14,122 nt of DNA from Clostridiales bacterium (GTDB taxonomy: Bacteria; Bacillota; Clostridia; Oscillospirales; CAG-272), in NCBI GenBank assembly GCA_019415985.1, contig DXYE01000044.1:1-14122 (forward strand), given 5' to 3'. The position numbers and the translations under genes were made by a program. Of this stretch, positions 1 to 6,305 are shown piece after piece; positions within the stretch are counted from its first letter, which is position 1, and the number at the start of each line of letters is the position of its first letter. The notes below the pieces were generated by a model that did no database searches, had not been told where the DNA came from, and was given only the letters and a program-made list of their open reading frames with translations.

Positions 1-56
1 AACCGGAGTTGTATTCTCACTCAGCATTTGGGAATTTACGGAAAAAGGATTCTGCA

Positions 57-85
57 TTGACAAAAAAATAAATTTAAGATATAAT
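57..85 (+). promoter_or_regulatory. Consensus sigma-A promoter for mgtE
   Basis: An exact TTGACA (57-62) and an exact TATAAT (80-85) are separated by 17 bp, the optimal arrangement for the housekeeping sigma factor. The transcript should begin near 92, giving a leader of about 280 nt before the mgtE start at 375. A perfect promoter in front of a metal transporter suggests that control is exerted after initiation, in the leader. Confidence 0.85.
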
Positions 86-91
86 AAAAGT

Positions 92-374
92 AATCGTTTC
101 TGGAAATAAAGAGCGAAATTCTGAAAAAAGAGGTGAAGGGAATGGACGCAGGGGGTCATCGAAGTACAGCGGCGGCGGACAAAGCTTTGAATTGCCGAAG
201 CTGGATACGGCAGGGCCAATATGCCTGGGTCCATGTCTTCGCAGTTCAAACTTTTCCTGCAGCCGGTGCTCGATAGCGTCGGTGGGTGTAGTCTGCTCAT
301 TCGGCGTAAACTCCTACCCATCACAGCGGCAGTGTAGCTTCTGCCGTGACCTTATCATGCTGGGAGGATTTACC
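92..374 (+). promoter_or_regulatory. Long structured 5' leader of mgtE, candidate translational riboswitch
   Basis: The leader contains a plausible multi-branched domain closed by ATGGAC (142-147) with GTCCAT (229-234). Inside are a stem CAGC-GG-CGGC (167-176) with GCCG-AA-GCTG (194-203) and a small GGCA/TGCC hairpin (209-212 with 222-225). Nearer the gene are two competing pairings. GGTGGGT (281-287) can pair with ACCCATC (316-322). Alternatively TCCTACCCA (312-320) can pair with TGGGAGGA (361-368), the mgtE Shine-Dalgarno, with only A316 bulged, enclosing a perfect hairpin CGGCAG (327-332) with CTGCCG (341-346). The two states share 316-320 and cannot coexist. Mg2+ transporter genes are often controlled by the M-box riboswitch, but I do not see the conserved M-box segments. 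No T-run follows, so translational rather than transcriptional control is inferred. Pairings were read by eye; no folding was computed. Confidence 0.55.
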
Positions 375-1742
375 ATGGAAAACGAATTGCTGGAAAAAAC
401 AAGAAACTTGCTAAAAGAACGTAAATTTACACAACTTTATCAAATGCTGAAGGAAATGCAAGCGGTAGATATTGCCATACTGTTTGATGAACTCGATCTG
501 ACAGAAGTCCGCATGCTGTTCCGACTGCTGCCGAAGACGCTTGCCGCAGAAACCTTTGTGGAAATGGACAGCGATACACAGGAATCACTGATTGCGGCAT
601 TCAACGATAAAGAGCTTCAGGAGGTAATGGAGGAGCTGTTTATTGACGATACTGTCGATATCATCGAGGAAATGCCTGCGAATGTTGTCAAACGAATGAT
701 ACGGCAGGCGGATCCGGAAACACGTCGGTTGATCAATGAGATTCTGAACTACCCTAGCGACAGCGCCGGGAGCATCATGACAATCGAATTTGTCGATCTT
801 CACAAGGACATGACGGTATCGGAAGCATTTGATAAAATAAGGCGGACAGGCTTAGAAAAAGAAACGGTTTACACCTGTTATGTCATCAACAGCGACCGCA
901 GACTGGAAGGTGTTGTGACCGTTCAACAAATGCTGCTGGTCTCCTGGGACAGTCGAATTGAGGAAATCATGGAGACCAACGTGATTTCCGTCGGAACGCT
1001 GGAGGACAGAGAAGAAGTCGCCAATAAGCTGAACAAATATAATTTTTTGGCGCTTCCGGTCGTTGACAATGAAAACAGGCTAGTTGGCATCGTCACCTTT
1101 GACGACGCTATTGATGTTCTTCAGGAAGAGGCCACAGAGGATATCGAAATCATGGCGGCTTTGGTTCCGTCAGATAAGCCATACTTGAAAACAGGTGTGT
1201 TCGAGACATGGCGTAAAAGGTTCCCTTGGTTGCTTCTGCTCATGATTTCCGCAACCTTTACCGGACAAATCATTCTGTCTTTTGAAAATCAGCTCGCCGC
1301 CTGTGCGGTTTTAACCGCTTTTATTCCTATGCTTATGGATACGGGAGGAAACGCCGGCGGTCAGTCTTCTGTCACAATTATCCGGGGACTTTCTCTGCAT
1401 GAAATTGAATATAAAGACGTTCTGACAACGATATGGAAAGAGCTACGGGTGGCGCTTCTTTGCGGGGTTTCCCTTGCCTGTGCAAATTTTTTGAAAATGC
1501 TTGTCGTCGATCAATGGATTCTGCACAACGATGGCGTGACGCCTATGGTTGCGTTTGTAGTGTGTCTGACAATGATCGTAACCATCTGCGTAGCGAAGGT
1601 GATTGGTTGTACCCTTCCCATTGCCGCAAAACGGATCGGCTTTGATCCGGCCGTCATGGCAAGCCCATTTATTACCACCATTGTGGATGCTCTTTCTCTT
1701 CTGACGTATTTTCAGATTGCAAAATTGCTTTTGCCGATTTAA
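375..1742 (+). CDS. mgtE: Magnesium transporter MgtE
   Basis: This is an MgtE-type Mg2+ channel/transporter of 455 residues in the cytoplasmic membrane, the usual length. In order: an MgtE_N helical domain (about 1-125), two CBS domains (about 135-195 and 198-255), a connecting plug helix (about 256-280) and a five-helix membrane domain to the C-terminus. The hallmark PMLMDTGGNAGGQSS lies at 318-332. Asp438 in TTIVDALSL corresponds, by family knowledge, to the pore Mg2+-binding aspartate (Asp432 of Thermus MgtE). In this family the CBS and N domains bind Mg2+ and close the pore when cytosolic Mg2+ is high. The start at 375 is chosen because GGGAGGA sits 6 bp upstream; the frame stays open back to 192, but that stretch is the structured leader. 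It is monocistronic, with its own promoter and terminator. Identification is firm. Confidence 0.95.
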   Translation: MENELLEKTRNLLKERKFTQLYQMLKEMQAVDIAILFDELDLTEVRMLFRLLPKTLAAETFVEMDSDTQESLIAAFNDKELQEVMEELFIDDTVDIIEEMPANVVKRMIRQADPETRRLINEILNYPSDSAGSIMTIEFVDLHKDMTVSEAFDKIRRTGLEKETVYTCYVINSDRRLEGVVTVQQMLLVSWDSRIEEIMETNVISVGTLEDREEVANKLNKYNFLALPVVDNENRLVGIVTFDDAIDVLQEEATEDIEIMAALVPSDKPYLKTGVFETWRKRFPWLLLLMISATFTGQIILSFENQLAACAVLTAFIPMLMDTGGNAGGQSSVTIIRGLSLHEIEYKDVLTTIWKELRVALLCGVSLACANFLKMLVVDQWILHNDGVTPMVAFVVCLTMIVTICVAKVIGCTLPIAAKRIGFDPAVMASPFITTIVDALSLLTYFQIAKLLLPI

Positions 1743-2083
1743 TTAAATAGGAAGCCTGTCTTCGATGGTTTTAGAAATGATTCGGAATGATTTTTTCTGT
1801 GCACAAACAGAATTTTAATCGTTTTTATGAAAGCCTGTAAGTTATCCTTTTTCCCATTATTATATGGAAGGATAGCTTACAGGCTTTTTCATATGCATAG
1901 CAATGCGGTACTCGGTAAAGAATACATGCCATATGCAGGATATCGTGCATTCTTGACACTGAGAAAATAAAAGAGCATTGTTATACAAGTTCCTTTATAC
2001 AAAATAAGAAAAACAGTCACGCAATGCCGATACACTGTCACAGTCTCGGAAACCGAATCCAATTTTATTAAGAAAGGAAGTCT
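1743..2083. other. Intergenic region between mgtE and the FAD-Rieske gene
   Basis: Apart from the terminator at 1830-1890, this stretch has no credible gene. A TTGACA at 1953-1958 could be a -35 element, but the best -10 candidate at a proper distance (CATTGT, 1976-1981) is poor, so the downstream promoter is not resolved. TTATACAA occurs twice (1981-1988 and 1995-2002), 14 bp apart in the same orientation, and could be a regulator half-site pair or chance. A ribosome binding site AAAGGAAG lies at about 2073-2080. Confidence 0.4.
1830..1890 (+). terminator. Strong intrinsic terminator after mgtE
   Basis: A 20-bp stem pairs 1830-1849 with 1868-1887; the only non-Watson-Crick pair is one G-T. 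The loop is 18 nt and the right arm runs into TTTTT (1885-1889). It lies 88 bp past the mgtE stop and isolates mgtE from the next gene. Confidence 0.9.
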
Positions 2084-2112
2084 ATGCAGTACAAAGCTGT
2101 TCTGTACTGCAT
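2084..2112 (+). repeat. Perfect 10-bp inverted repeat covering the start codon
   Basis: ATGCAGTACA (2084-2093) and TGTACTGCAT (2103-2112) are exact inverted copies separated by 9 nt. The left arm begins with the ATG of the FAD-Rieske gene. In RNA it would form a stable hairpin that includes the start codon; in DNA it would be a dyad able to bind a dimeric regulator. No T-run follows, so it is not a terminator. Confidence 0.7.
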
Positions 2113-3430
2113 TGCATATCACGTTATGTCTTCCATATGGACTGATACCTCAGAGCATCCAAAATTTGAAAGCTTAAAAAAAGATATAAAAACCGAAGTT
2201 CTAATTATCGGCGGGGGAATGGCAGGTATTCTGTGCGCCTATATGCTGGACCGAGCAGGCGTAGATTATGTCCTCGTCGAAGCTGACCGAATCTGCAGCG
2301 GCGTTACAAAAAATACAACCGCTAAAATTACTTCCCAGCACGGCCTGATTTATGCAAAATTAGTTCGTCGATTCGGCAGAGAAAAAGCGCAGTTGTATCT
2401 TCGCGCAAACGAAGAAGCTCTGAACAACTTCCGTGCCATATGCCGGAATATCGAATGCGATTTTGAGGAAAAGGATTCCTATGTATATTCGCGCAGCAGC
2501 AGAAAAAAAATCGAGGATGAGATAAAGGCGCTTGACAGGATCGGGTTTCATGCGGAATTTACAGATCAGCTTCCAATGCCGTTCACGGTTGCGGGAGCAG
2601 TGAAATTCAGCGAACAGGCACAATTTCATCCTTTAAAATTTCTGTCGGCCATAGCACAAAATCTGCATATATATGAACAAACCGTGGTCCGGGAAATGGT
2701 TAGAGGGACCGTCATGTCGGATTATGCAAAAATCAAGGCAAATCACATCATTGCAACTACCCACTTCCCTTTTATTAACAAACATGGAAGCTATTTTCTA
2801 AAACTGTATCAGGATCGCTCCTATGTTCTTGCACTGACCGAAGCGCCGAATGTTCATGGCATATATGTGGACGAAGCGGATAAAGGCTTATCCTTTCGAA
2901 ATTATAAAAATCAACTGCTGCTCGGGGGCGGAAGTCATCGAACGGGCAAAAGCGGTGGTTGCTGGCAGGAGCTCCGCGATTTTGCACGGCAATATTATCC
3001 TGGTGCTAAGGAAACATACAGTTGGTCCGCGCAGGACTGCATGACACTGGATAGGGTTCCCTATATCGGACGTTATTCCGCCTCGACTGAAAATTTTTAC
3101 GTAGCCTCCGGCTTCAATAAATGGGGAATGACCTCTTCCATGGTTGCGGCTATGATTCTCTCTGATTCCGTTCAAGGCAGAACAAATCAATATGCACCGG
3201 TATTTTCTCCTTCCAGAACGATGCTTCGTCCCCAGCTTGCCATCAATGCTTTCGAGGCCGTGGTCCATCTTCTTTCCTTTTCAAAGAGGCGTTGTCCTCA
3301 TATGGGATGCGCGCTGAAATGGAATGCTCCGGAACATTCATGGGATTGTCCTTGTCACGGATCCCGTTTTTCTGAAGACGGCAAGCTGATCGACAATCCC
3401 GCAACAGGAGATTTCAAGATAAAAAAATAA
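2084..3430 (+). CDS. FAD-dependent oxidoreductase with C-terminal Rieske [2Fe-2S] domain
   Basis: This 448-residue protein belongs to the DAO/GlpD-like FAD oxidoreductases fused to a Rieske domain. The dinucleotide-binding GGGMAG is at 43-48, followed by the acidic Glu66 expected to bind the FAD ribose. The C-terminal Rieske motif is CPH (404-406) and CPCHG (422-426): Cys404, His406, Cys422 and His425 ligate the cluster, with the normal 15-residue gap. Electrons presumably pass between FAD and the cluster; the substrate is unknown, though family members are annotated as amine or amino-acid oxidases. No signal peptide or membrane helix is evident, so it is probably cytosolic. The start at 2084 has the only good ribosome binding site (AAAGGAAG), but homologues as I recall them begin like MSSIW, which is Met15 at 2126. 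The start is therefore uncertain; the product is not. Confidence 0.9.
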   Translation: MQYKAVLYCIAYHVMSSIWTDTSEHPKFESLKKDIKTEVLIIGGGMAGILCAYMLDRAGVDYVLVEADRICSGVTKNTTAKITSQHGLIYAKLVRRFGREKAQLYLRANEEALNNFRAICRNIECDFEEKDSYVYSRSSRKKIEDEIKALDRIGFHAEFTDQLPMPFTVAGAVKFSEQAQFHPLKFLSAIAQNLHIYEQTVVREMVRGTVMSDYAKIKANHIIATTHFPFINKHGSYFLKLYQDRSYVLALTEAPNVHGIYVDEADKGLSFRNYKNQLLLGGGSHRTGKSGGCWQELRDFARQYYPGAKETYSWSAQDCMTLDRVPYIGRYSASTENFYVASGFNKWGMTSSMVAAMILSDSVQGRTNQYAPVFSPSRTMLRPQLAINAFEAVVHLLSFSKRRCPHMGCALKWNAPEHSWDCPCHGSRFSEDGKLIDNPATGDFKIKK

Positions 3431-3663
3431 CCACATCCCCATATGCTCTGAAATATCGTGACTCAAAATTTATATTGATCTTTTCAATGCTTCGCAATCC
3501 TACAGACTTCCTAAAATTAGCGGTATTCTTTTCTTCGGCGGATGCATACGAACTTCTGGTACGGTTCCATCCCTGCTGACAGCAGAGTTCGGTCAGCGAT
3601 AATCCCTTTTCTGTACAGAATCCTTTTACAGCTGCCGTTCAGATGAAATTTTATATTTTCCTC
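3431..3663. other. Intergenic region before the TetR promoter, no gene seen
   Basis: I see no supported coding region on either strand. There is a 6-bp inverted repeat GCTGAC (3575-3580) with GTCAGC (3592-3597) without a following T-run. No convincing intrinsic terminator for the upstream FAD-Rieske gene is visible. Confidence 0.4.
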
Positions 3664-3692
3664 TTGACAATAAGATCTTTTTCATTTATAAT
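3664..3692 (+). promoter_or_regulatory. Consensus sigma-A promoter for the tetR-type gene
   Basis: Exact TTGACA (3664-3669) and exact TATAAT (3687-3692) with a 17-bp spacer. Transcription should start near 3699, about 34 nt before the repressor start codon. Confidence 0.85.
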
Positions 3693-3704
3693 ATAACAGT
3701 AATA

Positions 3705-3719
3705 TATAACGCCGTTATA
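3705..3719. promoter_or_regulatory. Candidate TetR operator at the regulator's own promoter
   Basis: TATAACG, one central C, then CGTTATA form a perfect 7+7 dyad. It lies just downstream of the expected transcription start of the TetR-family gene, where a bound repressor would block early transcription. TetR proteins commonly bind 15-20 bp dyads at their own promoters. Assignment to this regulator is inference from position. Confidence 0.5.
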
Positions 3720-3732
3720 CAGAGGTTCCATT

Positions 3733-4350
3733 ATGACTGCGGTTCCGTCCACAACGCTGGAAAGCATACACAAGGCAGCCAAAGCAGAATTTTTGGCAAA
3801 AGGCTTCAAGTCTGCTTCCCTGCGCAATATTGTGAAATCTGTTGGTATGACTACCGGCGCCTTTTATGGGTATTACAACAGCAAAGAAGAATTGTTCAGT
3901 GCATTGGTAGATGAACAATATATGACTTTCATGAACAAATACCGGGAGGCACAGGAATCTTTTAAAAGACTTTCTCCTGTCGACCAGCATGATCATATGG
4001 GAGACATTTCCGGTCAATGCATGGATTGGATGGTGGATTATGTCTATAATAATTTCGATGCATTCAAGCTGCTTGTATGCGGTTCAGAGGGAACCAAATA
4101 CGAGCACATGATTCACGATATGGTGGAAATCGAAGTTGAATCCACCCGCGATTTCATAGAAATACTGAGAGGACTGGGACTGCAGGTTCCTAATATTGAT
4201 CCAAGTTTAGAGCATATTTTAATCAGCGGACTTTTTTCGGGCTTTTTTGAAATGATCAAACACGATATGCAAAGAGAAAAGGCGTTGGAATTTGCCCGAG
4301 AGTTGCGTGCTTTTCATATGGCGGGCTGGCGAAAAATGATGGGGTTTTAA
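3733..4350 (+). CDS. TetR/AcrR-family transcriptional regulator
   Basis: A 205-residue protein, typical TetR length. The N-terminal DNA-binding domain is clear: residues 28-48 read SASLRNIVKSVGMTTGAFYGY and are followed by NSKEELFSALV, the classical TetR recognition-helix region and its flank. The C-terminal half (about 70-205) is a divergent helical ligand-binding domain, so the inducer cannot be predicted. AGAGG lies about 7 bp before the ATG. The gene is codirectional with two ABC half-transporter genes that begin about 107 bp downstream, the usual arrangement of a repressor controlling an adjacent transporter. Dyads at 3705-3719 and 4374-4389 are candidate operators. A short GGGTT/AACCC hairpin followed by a T-rich run overlaps its stop and may attenuate readthrough. 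Confidence 0.92.
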   Translation: MTAVPSTTLESIHKAAKAEFLAKGFKSASLRNIVKSVGMTTGAFYGYYNSKEELFSALVDEQYMTFMNKYREAQESFKRLSPVDQHDHMGDISGQCMDWMVDYVYNNFDAFKLLVCGSEGTKYEHMIHDMVEIEVESTRDFIEILRGLGLQVPNIDPSLEHILISGLFSGFFEMIKHDMQREKALEFARELRAFHMAGWRKMMGF

Positions 4351-4373
4351 ACCCTATTATTTTTCCGGCAAAA

Positions 4374-4389
4374 GTTAGTTTTAACTAAC
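4374..4389. promoter_or_regulatory. Candidate TetR-type operator upstream of the ABC operon
   Basis: GTTAGTT and AACTAAC form a perfect 7+7 dyad around a central TT. GTTAGTT-type dyads are typical of TetR-family operators. It lies 24 bp after the regulator's stop and about 68 bp before the first ABC gene, so it could control a separate ABC promoter. No strong -35/-10 pair is visible here; TATCAT (4421-4426) is the best -10 candidate but lacks a good -35. Confidence 0.55.
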
Positions 4390-4443
4390 ATTTCGGATAG
4401 ATATTCAGGGAGTATCCCTATATCATAAAATCCACAGTGAAAT

Positions 4444-4450
4444 GGGAGGA
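4444..4450 (+). promoter_or_regulatory. Ribosome binding site that decides a TTG start
   Basis: GGGAGGA ends 6 bp before TTG at 4457, ideal spacing. The upstream in-frame ATG at 4442 overlaps this site and has no Shine-Dalgarno of its own, so TTG 4457 is the probable start of the first ABC gene. Confidence 0.75.
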
Positions 4451-4456
4451 ATTCTT

Positions 4457-6232
4457 TTGAAAAGGCAATCAAATCTTTCACGCTTGCTTGGTTATGCAGG
4501 AAATTATAAGTATCTAACCTATGCATCCTGGGGCTTGTCCGCCTTAAGTGCCCTGATCGCTCTCATCCCGTATTGGTACATATGGAGGGTCATGGAGGAG
4601 GTTTTGTCGGTTTCACCTAATTTCAGCCAAGCGCAGAATTTAACACACAATGCTTGGATGGCTGTGCTGTTTGCTGTGCTTGCTGTACTAGTATATATAA
4701 CCGGACTGATGTGCTCCCATTTAGGTGCGTTTCGTATCGCCACCAATATACGCATACAAACCATGCAGCACATTGTAAAGCTTCCGCTGGGTTTTGCCGA
4801 ACAATTTGGCAGCGGCAGACTTAGAAAAATTGTCAATGAATCCAGCGCAGCAACCGAAACCTATCTCGCACACCAACTCCCTGACAAAGCGGGTGCTATT
4901 GCTACGCCGTGCGGTTTACTCTTCCTGTTGTTCGTTTTTGACTGGCGTTTGGGACTTCTGAGTCTATCGCCCGTTCTGCTCGGTTTTCTCATTATGATGC
5001 GTATGACCGGTGCAAAAATGCAGCAAAAGATGAAAGAGTACCAGAATGCTCTGGACGATATGTCCAATGAGGCCGTAGAGTATATCCGCGGAATACCGGT
5101 TGTAAAGACCTTCGGGCAAACCATATTTTCGTTCAAAAAGTTTAAAGACTCCATTGACCGTTATCAAAAGTGGGTCATTGCTTACACCAAACAGCTCCGT
5201 GCTCCAATGCTGTTTTATACGGCAGCAATCAACAGTGTATTTGCTTTTTTGATCGCCGGCGGACTTGTTTTGACACAGAACGGTGTCTCCGGCAAATTCC
5301 TGCTGAATCTGATTTTCTATATCATCATCACGCCAATTATATCTGTAACCTTGACTAAAATTATGTTTCAAAGTGAAAATGCCATGATTGTAGAAGACGC
5401 GCTCGGGCGCATAGACAGTATTCTTTGTTTGGAACCGCTGAGGGAAGCTGAACAGCCCCAACTGCCTCAAGATGGATCGATAGAGTTGAAAAATATACGC
5501 TTCAGCTATGACGGGCATAAGGATGTCCTGAAAAATATATCTCTATCTGTCCCCGCCGGGCAAACCGTTGCCTTTGTCGGTCCCTCCGGTGGCGGTAAAA
5601 CAACGCTTGCCCATATTATCTCACGTTTTTTTGATCCGCAGAGCGGTTCAGTATCGATAGGCGGTGCGGATGTGAGAAATATTCCGAAAAAGGAACTGAT
5701 GAATACCGTTTCCTTTGTTTTCCAAAACAGCAGACTGATCAAAGCATCTGTGTTGGAAAATGTACGTATGGGCAGGCCAAATGCCACACGGGAAGAGGTT
5801 ATGAGGGCGCTCGAGGAAGCGCAGTGTTCAGATATCATTGAAAAATTGCCCAATGGCGCGGACACTGTGGTCGGCACAAGGGGTGTCTATCTCTCCGGAG
5901 GAGAACAACAGCGTATCGCCATTGCCCGTATCATACTGAAAAACACTCCCGTTATTATTCTGGATGAAGCAACCGCCTTTGCGGATCCTGACAACGAAAG
6001 CCGTGTACAGGCTGCATTATCCAATCTTGCGAAGGGCAAAACGGTGATTATGATCGCTCACCGCCTTTCTACTGTTGCAAATGTCGATCGAATTTATGTC
6101 CTGAAGGATGGGGAAATTGTCGAAAGCGGAACCAGTACGGAATTGATCAGTCAGGATGGTTTTTTCAGCGAGATGTGGAAAAACTATCAAACATCCGTAC
6201 AGTGGAAAGTCACAAAGGAGACAAAGAATTAG
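4457..6232 (+). CDS. ABC half-transporter (TMD-NBD fusion), first subunit; YbtP/IrtA-like
   Basis: A 591-residue half-transporter with an exporter-type membrane domain (six predicted helices near 20-43, 67-89, 146-161, 164-183, 252-272, 281-302) fused to a nucleotide-binding domain. Walker A is GPSGGGKTT (375-383), the signature LSGGEQQR (479-486), Walker B VIILDE with catalytic Glu504, and the switch His535. The D-loop reads AFAD rather than the usual SALD. I associate this with exporter-fold siderophore importers such as YbtPQ and IrtAB, though from memory. It probably dimerises with the product of the next gene. The substrate is unknown; the nearby haem-type radical SAM gene hints at a tetrapyrrole or iron chelate. 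The start is TTG 4457, chosen by the ribosome binding site. Confidence 0.9.
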   Translation: MKRQSNLSRLLGYAGNYKYLTYASWGLSALSALIALIPYWYIWRVMEEVLSVSPNFSQAQNLTHNAWMAVLFAVLAVLVYITGLMCSHLGAFRIATNIRIQTMQHIVKLPLGFAEQFGSGRLRKIVNESSAATETYLAHQLPDKAGAIATPCGLLFLLFVFDWRLGLLSLSPVLLGFLIMMRMTGAKMQQKMKEYQNALDDMSNEAVEYIRGIPVVKTFGQTIFSFKKFKDSIDRYQKWVIAYTKQLRAPMLFYTAAINSVFAFLIAGGLVLTQNGVSGKFLLNLIFYIIITPIISVTLTKIMFQSENAMIVEDALGRIDSILCLEPLREAEQPQLPQDGSIELKNIRFSYDGHKDVLKNISLSVPAGQTVAFVGPSGGGKTTLAHIISRFFDPQSGSVSIGGADVRNIPKKELMNTVSFVFQNSRLIKASVLENVRMGRPNATREEVMRALEEAQCSDIIEKLPNGADTVVGTRGVYLSGGEQQRIAIARIILKNTPVIILDEATAFADPDNESRVQAALSNLAKGKTVIMIAHRLSTVANVDRIYVLKDGEIVESGTSTELISQDGFFSEMWKNYQTSVQWKVTKETKN

Positions 6233-6305
6233 AGCGTGTTTCTTAAGAAAAAATAAACTCGTCGGCACTATTGCATGGCTTATGGCAGAAAGGATCGGTC
6301 ATCGT

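Noticed and set aside
192..374. Extra 61 N-terminal residues on MgtE from the ATG-type open frame beginning at 192
   Set aside because: The stretch is cysteine-rich and unlike MgtE, coincides with the structured leader, and the ATG at 375 has an excellent ribosome binding site and matches the family N-terminus.
92..374. M-box (ykoK) magnesium riboswitch
   Set aside because: The conserved M-box segments that I know (for example GUUAGGUGAGGCUCC, GACGCCAAUGGGU and GUGCUAAAGCUC) are not present, so I did not give that name. A covariance search would settle it.
1890..2121. Imperfect inverted similarity between about 1891-1911 and 2101-2120 (ATATGC...CAATGC-GTAC)
   Set aside because: It needs a 4-nt gap and a mismatch over about 20 bases, and there is no terminal duplication or gene between, so a mobile-element remnant is not supported.
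3575..3597. GCTGAC/GTCAGC hairpin as a terminator of the FAD-Rieske gene
   Set aside because: It has an 11-nt loop, only 6 bp, lies 145 bp past the stop and lacks an adjacent T-run.
4338..4364. GGGTT/AACCC hairpin with a T-rich tail as a terminator of the TetR gene
   Set aside because: The stem is only 5 bp with a 3-nt loop and overlaps the stop codon; too weak to list as a separate terminator.
6156..6305. Fifty-residue N-terminal extension of the second ABC subunit
   Set aside because: It overlaps the 3' end of the first subunit out of frame, has no ribosome binding site, and its residues do not resemble the family.
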